35,077 bases of DNA from Bermanella sp034112345. Lineage in GTDB: Bacteria; Pseudomonadota; Gammaproteobacteria; Pseudomonadales; Oceanobacteraceae. The stretch lies in the NCBI GenBank assembly GCA_034112345.1, contig JAWUVN010000095.1:1-35077 (forward strand), written 5' to 3'. Shown one piece after another: positions 8,031 through 16,083 of the stretch. The first letter of the stretch is position 1. Every line of letters starts with the position of its first letter. Both the position numbers and the translations under genes were made by a program. The notes beneath the pieces are model-generated. The model was not told the DNA's origin, did not search any database, and saw only the letters and a program-made list of their open reading frames with translations.

Positions 8031-9200
8031 TTAAGCTACCCTGCTATTATTTTTTACAAATATCCATGCAGTACCCGCTCCCAACAAAGCACTTACAGCT
8101 GCCAATTCAAACATAGTCACACCAAAATCAATTGACCAAACATACCCAGACATAATGGCACCCAACGCCCCACCTCCACCATAGGTTAAGCTAGCAAAAA
8201 GTGCCTGACCCTGACCTTGATGACGCCCTTTAAAAAAGTGATGTATATAATGCATTGATACCGCATGCATAGTGCCAAAGGTTGCAGCGTGGGTTAGCTG
8301 AAGTAAAATAAGCAACCATAAAATATCGACAAAATGTCCCGTAAAAAACCACCTAACAGCAGCCAGTAATAAACTCACCACCAAAATGGTCTTGTAATGG
8401 ACAATTCTAAATAATCGATGTACCACTAAAAACACCAATATTTCAGCAATCAAACCTACAGCCCACAACACACCTATCATAGTGGTTGAGTACCCAGCCT
8501 TTTCTAGAAACAAGCTAAAAAAGGTATAGTAAGCTCCAAAACTTAGCTGCATTAAAAATGCAGCCAATAAAAAACCCAGCACCTCTTTCTTTTTAAGCAG
8601 CGATAAAAAACCTTCACTTTCAACATTATCGTGACTAAGCTCTTGCCCCTTAATTGTTAAGCTATTAAAAAACATCACAGTTAAAATAATTAACATAAAA
8701 ACAGGTAAATACTGCACACTAAGCACCTCAAAAACCATGCCTAAAAGTAGTACAAATATAATAAATCCAACGGAACCCCAAATACGAATTTTGGAATAGT
8801 CATCTGTTTTATCTTTTAAATAATTAAGCGGCACCACTTCAAACTGAGGCAATACGGCCGCCCAAAAGAAACCATAACCCACCATGATCATGGCCATAGT
8901 TGTAAAAGAGCTCACCCAGAATATATTTAAAAATATGAGCGCACACATTGCGCACCCCATACGCAACAAGGCCATCCTACGGCCAGTGTAATCCCCTAAT
9001 GCACCCCACACATTTGGGGCTACCACTCTCACAAGACCAAACAAAGCCATTAGCTCGCCAATTTCTTGGGCGCTATAACCTCTTCCATCAAGAAATAAAC
9101 CCCAGTAAGGTGAAATACAGCCTAGCAAGGCAAAGTAGAAAAAATAAAAAGAAGACAACCGCCAATATGGAAGCTCTTGACTCAAACCCATAAAACTCAT
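8031..9200 (-). CDS. MFS transporter, HcaT / phenylpropionate-permease type
   Basis: The roughly 389-residue inner-membrane protein has about twelve hydrophobic segments. The N-terminal stretch FALLGCISPYWGLFLDGRGYSAQEIGELMAL is typical of the MFS_1-like / nucleoside-proton symporter group that includes HcaT. The MFS cytoplasmic-loop motif appears as GALGDYTGRR near residue 68. The substrate is unknown; there is no aromatic catabolism gene nearby. A TTG three bases upstream is also in frame but the ATG at 9200 is preferred. No clear ribosome binding site is seen. It lies downstream of aroC on the same strand, but a strong terminator separates them. Confidence 0.87.
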   Translation of the reverse strand: MSFMGLSQELPYWRLSSFYFFYFALLGCISPYWGLFLDGRGYSAQEIGELMALFGLVRVVAPNVWGALGDYTGRRMALLRMGCAMCALIFLNIFWVSSFTTMAMIMVGYGFFWAAVLPQFEVVPLNYLKDKTDDYSKIRIWGSVGFIIFVLLLGMVFEVLSVQYLPVFMLIILTVMFFNSLTIKGQELSHDNVESEGFLSLLKKKEVLGFLLAAFLMQLSFGAYYTFFSLFLEKAGYSTTMIGVLWAVGLIAEILVFLVVHRLFRIVHYKTILVVSLLLAAVRWFFTGHFVDILWLLILLQLTHAATFGTMHAVSMHYIHHFFKGRHQGQGQALFASLTYGGGGALGAIMSGYVWSIDFGVTMFELAAVSALLGAGTAWIFVKNNSRVA

Positions 9201-9227
9201 CAAAATAATTATTGTTCAAAAAATAAA

Positions 9228-9257
9228 AAACGCTTAATGAAACATCATTAAGCGTTT
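9228..9257 (-). terminator. Rho-independent terminator of aroC
   Basis: A 13-bp perfect stem (9228-9240 with 9245-9257, core AACGCTTAATGA) has a 4-nt loop. On the minus strand it is followed by TTTTTTATTT. It lies 80 bp after the aroC stop and just before the MFS gene. Confidence 0.9.
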
Positions 9258-9337
9258 ACGTTTTAACCTATTACCCATCCCATTAAAGCTTTAACATCAT
9301 AGTTAAAGCTGCAATAGATTGAATCAATTACTGCCTG

Positions 9338-10432
9338 CTATTTTTGTGCAGGGATAATTGGCGTAGAACATTCTACATCTGCATTTTGACCGCGATGACG
9401 TAAATAATGATCAGCCAAAGTGATGGCCATCATGGCTTCTGCGATTGGCGTTGCACGAATACCGACACATGGATCATGACGACCCTTAGTGATTAGCTCG
9501 GTTTGATTGCCATCAATATCAATGGTTTGACCAGGAACAGTAATACTGGAGGTTGGCTTTAGTGCAATATGAGCAATAATATCTTGGCCACTACTAATAC
9601 CACCTACTACACCACCTGCGTGGTTAGACAAATAACCTTCAGGTGTCATTTCATCTCTATGTTCGGAACCTTTTTGTTCGATTACCGAAAATCCATCGCC
9701 AATTTCAACGCCTTTCACAGCATTAATACTCATTAGCCCATGAGCAAGATCTGCATCTAAGCGATCAAATACTGGCTCGCCTAAACCAGGCTTTAAGCCT
9801 GATGCGACAACCGTAATTTTAGCACCTATTGAATCTCCTTCTTTACGAAGCGCATTCATATAATCTTCCATTTCAGACACCTTATCGATATCTGGGCAGA
9901 AGAATGGGTTTTGACGTACTTGTTCCCAGTCAAATTTTTCAATTTTCACTGGACCCAGCTGTGATAAATATCCACGAACCTGAATACCCTTACCGGCTAA
10001 AAACTTTTTAGCAATGGCACCAGCGGCAACGCGCATAGCCGTTTCACGGGCACTTGAGCGACCACCACCACGGTAGTCGCGAAATCCGTATTTCTGGGTG
10101 TAGCCATAATCAGCATGAGCAGGACGGAATTTCTGAGAGATATCACCGTAATCTTTTGAGCGTTGATCCGTATTCTCAATCAGCATACCAATGGGTGTAC
10201 CCGTGGTTTTACCTTCAAAAACCCCCGACAGAATTTTTACTTGGTCAGGTTCACGACGCTGAGTTGTGAATTTAGAGGTACCTGGCTTACGTAGATCCAG
10301 CTCCACCTGAATTTCTTCTTCAGAAATTTCAACCCCAGGAGGGCACCCATCTAAAATGCAGCCCAAAGCCACACCATGGCTCTCGCCAAATGTGGTTACC
10401 GTAAATAACTTACCAAATGTATTACCAGACAT
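9338..10432 (-). CDS. aroC: Chorismate synthase
   Basis: AroC converts 5-enolpyruvylshikimate 3-phosphate to chorismate, the last step of the shikimate pathway, using reduced FMN. At 364 residues it has normal length. Family signatures are clear: the start TFGESHGVALGCILDGCPPG, the middle block RPAHADYGYTQKYGFRDYRGGGRSSARET (about 104-132) and the C-terminal GRHDPCVGIRATPIAEAM. The catalytic histidines in GESHG and RPAHAD are present. It follows prmB on the same strand after 124 bp, an arrangement known from pseudomonads, and ends at its own terminator. Confidence 0.98.
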   Translation of the reverse strand: MSGNTFGKLFTVTTFGESHGVALGCILDGCPPGVEISEEEIQVELDLRKPGTSKFTTQRREPDQVKILSGVFEGKTTGTPIGMLIENTDQRSKDYGDISQKFRPAHADYGYTQKYGFRDYRGGGRSSARETAMRVAAGAIAKKFLAGKGIQVRGYLSQLGPVKIEKFDWEQVRQNPFFCPDIDKVSEMEDYMNALRKEGDSIGAKITVVASGLKPGLGEPVFDRLDADLAHGLMSINAVKGVEIGDGFSVIEQKGSEHRDEMTPEGYLSNHAGGVVGGISSGQDIIAHIALKPTSSITVPGQTIDIDGNQTELITKGRHDPCVGIRATPIAEAMMAITLADHYLRHRGQNADVECSTPIIPAQK

Positions 10433-10556
10433 GGATTAACTGCTTACTATCAAAGAATTTGAAATTATGGTGATTATATCACCATTGTATAACTTGATAC
10501 GACGCCTAAGACCGTTTGGATTAGGCTCCTACCTCATTTTAATATCAATATTGTGA

Positions 10557-11462
10557 TTAAAAATATTGCTCAAGCTGCTCTTTGGTGAATACAAACACAC
10601 CATCTCCGCCTCGCTCAAACTCAACCCAGGTAAACGGCACATCAGGATAATTGGCTTCCAAATGAATCCAAGAATTGCCTACCTCGACCACAAGTACACC
10701 TTTAGGGCTCAGGTACTGCGCAGCTTTAGCCAGTATTTGACGAGTTATATCAAGACCATCACTGCCGCTTCCTAGCCCCATTTCTGGCTCGTGATGATAC
10801 TCTGCTGGCATATCTGCTAGATCTTCTGCGTCCACATAAGGAGGATTAGATAAAATCAGGTCATAACCAGGTGTTAGATTCTCAAATAAATTAGATTCAA
10901 TGGCTGCCGCTTGATGCCATAACCCATGATTATCAATATTAATCTCTGCCACATCTAGCGCGTCACGGGATAAATCCGCTAAGTCTAGCTGAGCATCAGG
11001 AAAGGCCTGTAGCGACGCAATGCCGATGCAGCCGCTGCCACAGCATAAATCCAATATCCGGTCTGGCTCACGGCCATCCATCCAAGGGCTTACGCCATTG
11101 GTAATAATTTCAGCCAAAGGTGAGCGAGGCACTAATACACGCTCATCCACATAAAACGGCATTCCGCAAAACCAAGCTTGATTGATCAAATAAGCGACTG
11201 GTATACGCTCTTCAACTCTTCTCTGAATACGCTCAACCAATAGGTTTTTTTCATCATCGATTAATCGGCAGCTTCCATATTGAGGATTTAGATCTGAAGG
11301 TAGACTTAAGCTTGCAGTGACCAATAAGACCGCTTCATCCCAAGGGTTGTCTGTACCATGACCGTAATAAATACCATTACGTTCAAATTCGCTGGCTGCA
11401 AAACGAATCCAATCTTGAATTGAATGAAGTTGTTGAATCGCTTGGGGGTAATGTGAAGTCAC
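10557..11462 (-). CDS. prmB: Ribosomal protein L3 N5-glutamine methyltransferase
   Basis: PrmB methylates a glutamine of ribosomal protein L3 with S-adenosylmethionine. The N-terminal helical part has the family block IYYGHGTDNPWDEAVLLV (about 32-50). The Rossmann domain has ILDLCCGSGCIGIA near residue 136 and the catalytic NPPY (LSNPPYVDAED) near 206. LGSGSDGLDI and the C-terminal WVEFERGGDGVFVF favour PrmB over the release-factor enzyme PrmC. The 301 residues fit. The start codon is GTG, chosen because it gives the family N-terminus. It is followed by aroC and preceded by an opposite-facing gap of 98 bp. Confidence 0.95.
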   Translation of the reverse strand: MTSHYPQAIQQLHSIQDWIRFAASEFERNGIYYGHGTDNPWDEAVLLVTASLSLPSDLNPQYGSCRLIDDEKNLLVERIQRRVEERIPVAYLINQAWFCGMPFYVDERVLVPRSPLAEIITNGVSPWMDGREPDRILDLCCGSGCIGIASLQAFPDAQLDLADLSRDALDVAEINIDNHGLWHQAAAIESNLFENLTPGYDLILSNPPYVDAEDLADMPAEYHHEPEMGLGSGSDGLDITRQILAKAAQYLSPKGVLVVEVGNSWIHLEANYPDVPFTWVEFERGGDGVFVFTKEQLEQYF

Positions 11463-11560
11463 GTTCTGCTCGACAATGCTTTTATGAATAGAGACATTCT
11501 ACTGGGTTGCCTCTATTCTCTCCAGCACATAAATAAAATAACGAACGATTGCCGATACAG

Positions 11561-12490
11561 TTAGATCTGTCCGTAGGTATTGGCCTCGCCCCTTTCAAAA
11601 GCTTCTAATGCTCTTTGAGCGATCATATAACCCAGTTCAATTTGAGTATCTGCTCGGTAAAACTCATAAATACTGGCAGATTGACTTGGAATTTTAATCA
11701 GAAGATCTGGACGATAGCCTGCAATCTTGTATTGAGTAAGGGAGGCCTGCATGGTTTCAAACATTTGATACATCACACCCAACTTACCAAGATTTGCATT
11801 TAAAACCTCTTCAGCTGGATTATCTTTTTTATCAAAAATACTAAAGGCTTTTTGAGTGATATTTGAAAACCACTGAGATTTCTCTTCATTTTTAACCGCG
11901 ATATCTAATTCAGACTCAGCAACCTTACCCCCCGGCATTGGAACCTCAGCACTTAAATCAACAGCAAAGATAGAGTCTGCATGTACCGATACACTAGCGG
12001 CTATTGGTAAAGGATTCAGTACTCCGCCATCCACCAGCACACGATTACCCATTACCACAGGTAAAATAAGAGAAGGTATGGCACACGAAGCCCTAATGGC
12101 TCGCTCTAACGAGCCCGAATTAAACCAAACTTCTTTTTGATTCGTTAAGTCTGTGGCCACTGCAGTATAAGGAATTGAAAGATCCTGTATTTCTACGTCT
12201 TTTAGCATTTCAGCTAAAATTTTAAACACCTTATCCCCCCTAATCGCTCCATCACTTAAAAAGCTAATATCAATTAACTTTAAGCACTCTAGGTACGTTA
12301 ATGACCTGGCCCATTCTTCAAATAAATCTAGCTTGCCTGCGGCGTAAAATCCACCAACAAGCGCACCCATTGAGCATCCTGCAATGCCCTTTATTTCATA
12401 CCCAGCTTCTTCTAATGCTTTAATTACGCCTATATGGGCGTACCCACGCGCACCACCACTACCTAAAACCAGTGATATGGATTTACTCAT
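11561..12490 (-). CDS. Patatin-like phospholipase (RssA-type)
   Basis: This is a serine lipid acyl hydrolase with the patatin Ser-Asp dyad. The oxyanion loop is GSGGARG (10-16), the nucleophile elbow GCSMG puts Ser at residue 40, and DGG (VLVDGGVLNPLPI) puts the catalytic Asp at residue 154. The 309 residues resemble RssA/YchK-like proteins of gammaproteobacteria. It has no signal peptide or membrane helix, so it is probably cytoplasmic. The substrate is unknown. The DUF4892 gene lies 59 bp upstream in the same direction, and the two may be co-transcribed. Confidence 0.9.
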   Translation of the reverse strand: MSKSISLVLGSGGARGYAHIGVIKALEEAGYEIKGIAGCSMGALVGGFYAAGKLDLFEEWARSLTYLECLKLIDISFLSDGAIRGDKVFKILAEMLKDVEIQDLSIPYTAVATDLTNQKEVWFNSGSLERAIRASCAIPSLILPVVMGNRVLVDGGVLNPLPIAASVSVHADSIFAVDLSAEVPMPGGKVAESELDIAVKNEEKSQWFSNITQKAFSIFDKKDNPAEEVLNANLGKLGVMYQMFETMQASLTQYKIAGYRPDLLIKIPSQSASIYEFYRADTQIELGYMIAQRALEAFERGEANTYGQI

Positions 12491-12549
12491 TATTATCTTT
12501 TACTCTTACTTTAACTTTAACGTCTTTGAATAAACATTCGGCATCTGGC

Positions 12550-13416
12550 TTAACGAGACTTTAATTCAACCATTTCAATTCGGTTGGCCTGGCCTTCCCG
12601 TGGCAACATTGCACCTGCACCATGGGCATATAAATGCTGAATAAATCCACCTGCTTTTGCAATCTGATCAAGTAATTGCTGAGCCTCTTGCTGAGTATCC
12701 TCAACCAATCTTTGATTTTCAGTTTTATTGTATCTGTGTACAACCAATGCGAATTTTTGTGTTGGAAATGCTTGCAGAATCTTTTTTGCCTTATCCACTT
12801 GGTCTTCCGTCAATTTGGCAGGCGCGCCCCCTAGATCTTGCATTACCATATAGCCACGGTCTATAAAGGTTTTAAGCTCACCCTTACTGGCATATTCACC
12901 TAACAGATCAACCTCACCTTTATTAAGTACCAATTTTTCAGCGTACAAATACACCTTTTGATTGCTTCTTTGACCACCATAGATCAACCAAAGCGTATCC
13001 TGCTTGCCTGATTCAAGGCCAACCCAGTATTTCTGGGCACTATCACGACCATATAATATTGATTGAGAAAAAACCCGATTAGCAAAATCATTACTTAAGC
13101 CACAAGCTCGACCCTCACAATCAAATAACGTAATAGCAGAATCTTCAATTTGCTTTCTAATAAAGCCAAAGCTTTCATCAATGTCATGCCCAACCGGCAT
13201 CTTCCATAACCAACTGCTTAGCCGGCCCGCCAACCGCACCTCTCCTTCTGGTTTGATTGCACCTTTAATACGCTCAATCGCACCTAGTATCACCCAGTGA
13301 TCAGATACTTTCTGCGTATCATGGTGCTTTTGATAACTGCCAGACAAGCTCTCTAAACCCATCGCTGAAACAGAAAAACTAAATAATAAAAAGAACCGAA
13401 CAATCTTTGATATCAT
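12550..13416 (-). CDS. DUF4892-type exported protein
   Basis: The start at 13416 is chosen because it gives a clean signal peptide (ISKIVRFFLLFSFSVSAMG) and has AAGG-TAG a few bases upstream; a longer TTG-initiated form to 13434 is possible. The 288-residue protein resembles the DUF4892 family of pseudomonads: LESLSGSYQ at the mature N-terminus, VILGAIERIKG, and RLSSWLWKMP. The C-terminal part, FALVVHRYNKTENQRLVEDTQ, is a segment that looks like the end of an OmpA-type fold. FDCEGRACG has two close cysteines, perhaps a disulfide. It is probably periplasmic or outer-membrane associated. The function is unknown. Confidence 0.8.
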   Translation of the reverse strand: MISKIVRFFLLFSFSVSAMGLESLSGSYQKHHDTQKVSDHWVILGAIERIKGAIKPEGEVRLAGRLSSWLWKMPVGHDIDESFGFIRKQIEDSAITLFDCEGRACGLSNDFANRVFSQSILYGRDSAQKYWVGLESGKQDTLWLIYGGQRSNQKVYLYAEKLVLNKGEVDLLGEYASKGELKTFIDRGYMVMQDLGGAPAKLTEDQVDKAKKILQAFPTQKFALVVHRYNKTENQRLVEDTQQEAQQLLDQIAKAGGFIQHLYAHGAGAMLPREGQANRIEMVELKSR

Positions 13417-13499
13417 GTGGCTACCTTGCAGCAAATTTTTAACAATTAAGACAATAAGTTAACATTTTTCATTCATTTTAAAAGCGCTCAATTTACAAA

Positions 13500-14126
13500 G
13501 TGAACACTCAGCAAAGCAATCAAACCTTTTGTATCAACTGCACCTTACCTTTATCAGGGTGCATTTGCACTCTAGCGCCCCATTTAGCACTACCAACCTG
13601 CACACACATCCTTTTTCACCCCAATGAAATTCAACGTCGAAATAGCAGTGGCCGGCTATTAAGGAACTGCCTTAATATAGAAAGTACAATTTGGCATCGT
13701 TTGAAAAATGAAATACTCGAACAAAAGTTTGAAGGATTCGCCCTACTTTATCCAATTGATGAATCGGCCAAAACACCTTCACAGCCACTTCATTTTGAGA
13801 GCCAAAGAGCAGAACATACCGAAGCACCTACTGGCTATATATGGATAGATGCCACATGGCAAGAATCAAGAAAGATGCTGAGACAAAGCCCTTGGCTTAA
13901 CAAATTGCCTAAATATCAAGTAAACCGCCTTACTTCTAAGAATCTACCTGATAGCCAGTATGCTCTTAGACGCAATCAAACAACTGAAGGGCTCTGCACA
14001 ATGGAGACTTTTGCATACTGGTTAGATGAAAAAAATCACCCTAAAAGTGCCCGAGACCTGTTAAACTTTTTCAATCAGTTTCAAAGTGCATTTTTAAAGG
14101 CACGAAATTCCGGACTATTTAAATGA
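13500..14126 (+). CDS. DTW-domain tRNA-uridine aminocarboxypropyltransferase
   Basis: DTW proteins such as E. coli TapT (YfiP) put a 3-amino-3-carboxypropyl group from SAM on a tRNA uridine. The 208-residue protein begins with a zinc-like cysteine cluster (CINCTLPLSGCICTL, residues 11-25). The GRLLRNCL block (near 50) and the name-giving D-x-T-W motif, as IDATWQESRKM near residue 118, follow. RRNQTTEGLCTMET matches the C-terminal family block. The start is a GTG; no good ribosome binding site is seen. The stop overlaps the start of the DUF885 gene by 4 bp (ATGA), so the two are translationally coupled. Whether it modifies position 47 as TapT does cannot be told. Confidence 0.88.
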   Translation: MNTQQSNQTFCINCTLPLSGCICTLAPHLALPTCTHILFHPNEIQRRNSSGRLLRNCLNIESTIWHRLKNEILEQKFEGFALLYPIDESAKTPSQPLHFESQRAEHTEAPTGYIWIDATWQESRKMLRQSPWLNKLPKYQVNRLTSKNLPDSQYALRRNQTTEGLCTMETFAYWLDEKNHPKSARDLLNFFNQFQSAFLKARNSGLFK

Positions 14127-15958
14127 AACCCCGCTATCTATCACTACCCATTATCACCATTATTGGCAGCCTTTTATTAACTTCTGGCTGCCAATTCAAT
14201 CAAAAACCACAAGTGTTGGCACCTGTCATTACAGTTCAGCAATCCGAGCAAGCCACGCTCGCATTAAATTCATTGCTAGACTCTTACCAGTCATGGCAAT
14301 TAAGTAGCAGCCCCATGTCACAAGCCTATCGTGGACAAAAAACCAACTACGGGAAATGGGATAATATTTCCGATCAATTTGATCAGAAGCAACACACAAG
14401 AACCCTTGAATTTTTAGTAAAAGCTAAGGATATACGAAAAGACGCCTTATCGAATCAGGATGCCGTAAGCCTTGATGTTCTTACCTATGATTTAGAGCAA
14501 AGCATTGAATTTAATCATTTCAGGTTTCACAACTATCCATTAAATCAAATGTTTGGACTTCACACTCAAATACCAACATTCATGCTCAACATCCATCAAA
14601 TAGAAACCATTGAAGACGCAACAGATTACGTCGCACGTATTCGCGCAATTAAACCTTTATTCAATGATTTGATTAAACAACTTAAAGCCAGAGAAGCTCT
14701 AGGAATAATCCCACCTAAATTTGTATTCGACTCTGTAATAGAATCCAGTCAAAAACAATTAACAGGATATCCTCTTGATAAAAGTAAGATTCATCACATT
14801 ATCTGGACTGATTTTCTTAAAAAAATAGAATCACTTGATCTTTATGATTCCAGTAAAAAAGTATTAACCGCATCCTTGAAAAAAGCGCTAACTCGCCAAT
14901 ACAAACCAGCTTACAAAAAATTAATCAAACACCTAAAGAAAACCCAAGCACTTGCAAGTAAAGACACTGGGTTTCATCAATTTGACAATGGCATGAGCTA
15001 CTACAATTTAAAATTACAAGCAGCCACCACTACCGATCTATCGGCCGAAGAAATCCATAATCTTGGTTTAAAAGAGATTGCAGCCATAAAACAACAAATC
15101 ACAAACTTATTACCAGATCTAGGTTATAGCTCAATTGAATCCCTGTTTAAATTTACACGCACAAACCCAAATGCTTTTTACATTGATAAACATGAAGCAA
15201 TAAGGGATAGCAAAAGCTACATAAGACAAATAAACCTGCACATATCAAAAGCCTTTAACGATATTCCAAATATCCCTATGGAAGTAAAAGCCGTTGAATC
15301 ATTTCGTGAAGCCAGCGCACCCATCGCTTTTTATCAAAGCCCTAGTGATGACGGAAAACGTCCAGGTCGCTATTACATGAATCTTAGTAAATTAAATGAA
15401 ATGTCTAAATTCCAATTTGAAGCCCTGGCATATCACGAAACTATTCCGGGCCACCACCTGCAAAGTATTTATGCCATTTCAAGTAAAAGCATTCCTGAGT
15501 TTCGCCGTAGAAACAACTTTACTGCCTACACTGAAGGCTGGGGATTATACGCTGAGCGCCTAGGCAAAGAACTGGGCGGCTACACAACCCCGTGGGCTGA
15601 ATATGGCCGCCTACTAATGGAGTTATGGCGCGCCAACCGTCTAGTTATCGATACAGGCTTACACGCCTTTGAGTGGGACATAGAGAAGGCACTGACATTT
15701 AGACTAGCCAACACCCCTTTTAGCAAAGCAGACTCCCTGAATGCCATTCAGCGATACCTAGTAATGCCAGGTCAAGCTACCGCTTATAAAATCGGACAAC
15801 TAAAACTAGTTGAGCTGAGAGAGAAAGCCGAAACAGAGCTTGGCAGCGACTTTAATCTGGGCGCCTTCCATTCGTTCATTTTAAACATAGGGCCCCTGCC
15901 TTTAAAACTACTTGAAGAACAAGTGAATCAATGGATCGAACAGCAAGATGCCTTATAA
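14123..15958 (+). CDS. DUF885-family lipoprotein, putative metallopeptidase
   Basis: The N-terminus is a lipoprotein-type signal (ITIIGSLLLTSGC, Cys 23 as lipidation site, although the -3 residue is Thr). The 611-residue protein belongs to the DUF885 family. Its C-terminal half carries the HE-x-x-x-GHH motif (YHETIPGHHLQ, His 438 and Glu 439), followed by the Glu-containing TEGWGLYAERL, a likely zinc-metallopeptidase site. RRNNFTAYTEGW and MPGQATAYKIGQ are also family blocks. The substrate is unknown. It is translated with the preceding DTW gene, from which it follows by a 4-bp overlap; no functional link is evident. Confidence 0.88.
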   Translation: MKPRYLSLPIITIIGSLLLTSGCQFNQKPQVLAPVITVQQSEQATLALNSLLDSYQSWQLSSSPMSQAYRGQKTNYGKWDNISDQFDQKQHTRTLEFLVKAKDIRKDALSNQDAVSLDVLTYDLEQSIEFNHFRFHNYPLNQMFGLHTQIPTFMLNIHQIETIEDATDYVARIRAIKPLFNDLIKQLKAREALGIIPPKFVFDSVIESSQKQLTGYPLDKSKIHHIIWTDFLKKIESLDLYDSSKKVLTASLKKALTRQYKPAYKKLIKHLKKTQALASKDTGFHQFDNGMSYYNLKLQAATTTDLSAEEIHNLGLKEIAAIKQQITNLLPDLGYSSIESLFKFTRTNPNAFYIDKHEAIRDSKSYIRQINLHISKAFNDIPNIPMEVKAVESFREASAPIAFYQSPSDDGKRPGRYYMNLSKLNEMSKFQFEALAYHETIPGHHLQSIYAISSKSIPEFRRRNNFTAYTEGWGLYAERLGKELGGYTTPWAEYGRLLMELWRANRLVIDTGLHAFEWDIEKALTFRLANTPFSKADSLNAIQRYLVMPGQATAYKIGQLKLVELREKAETELGSDFNLGAFHSFILNIGPLPLKLLEEQVNQWIEQQDAL

Positions 15959-16006
15959 AAAATATTCATTGATCAAGCACTAACAGTAATACATTCTATT
16001 CATATC

Positions 16007-16042
16007 AAAAAAGGCCAACTGATCACTCAGCTGGCCCTTTTT
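16007..16042. terminator. Bidirectional terminator, DUF885 / exporter
   Basis: A 16-bp stem (16007-16022 with 16027-16042) with two A-C mismatches and the loop TCAC has an A-run before and T-run after. It lies between two convergent genes. Confidence 0.85.
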
Positions 16043-16083
16043 AAGTTATGTTCAAATATCTATTATTCTACCCTCTATAAACC

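Noticed and set aside
10504..10526. GCCTAA...TTAGGC inverted repeat between prmB and aroC
   Set aside because: The stem is 6 bp with an 11-nt loop and no T-run; not a convincing terminator or attenuator.
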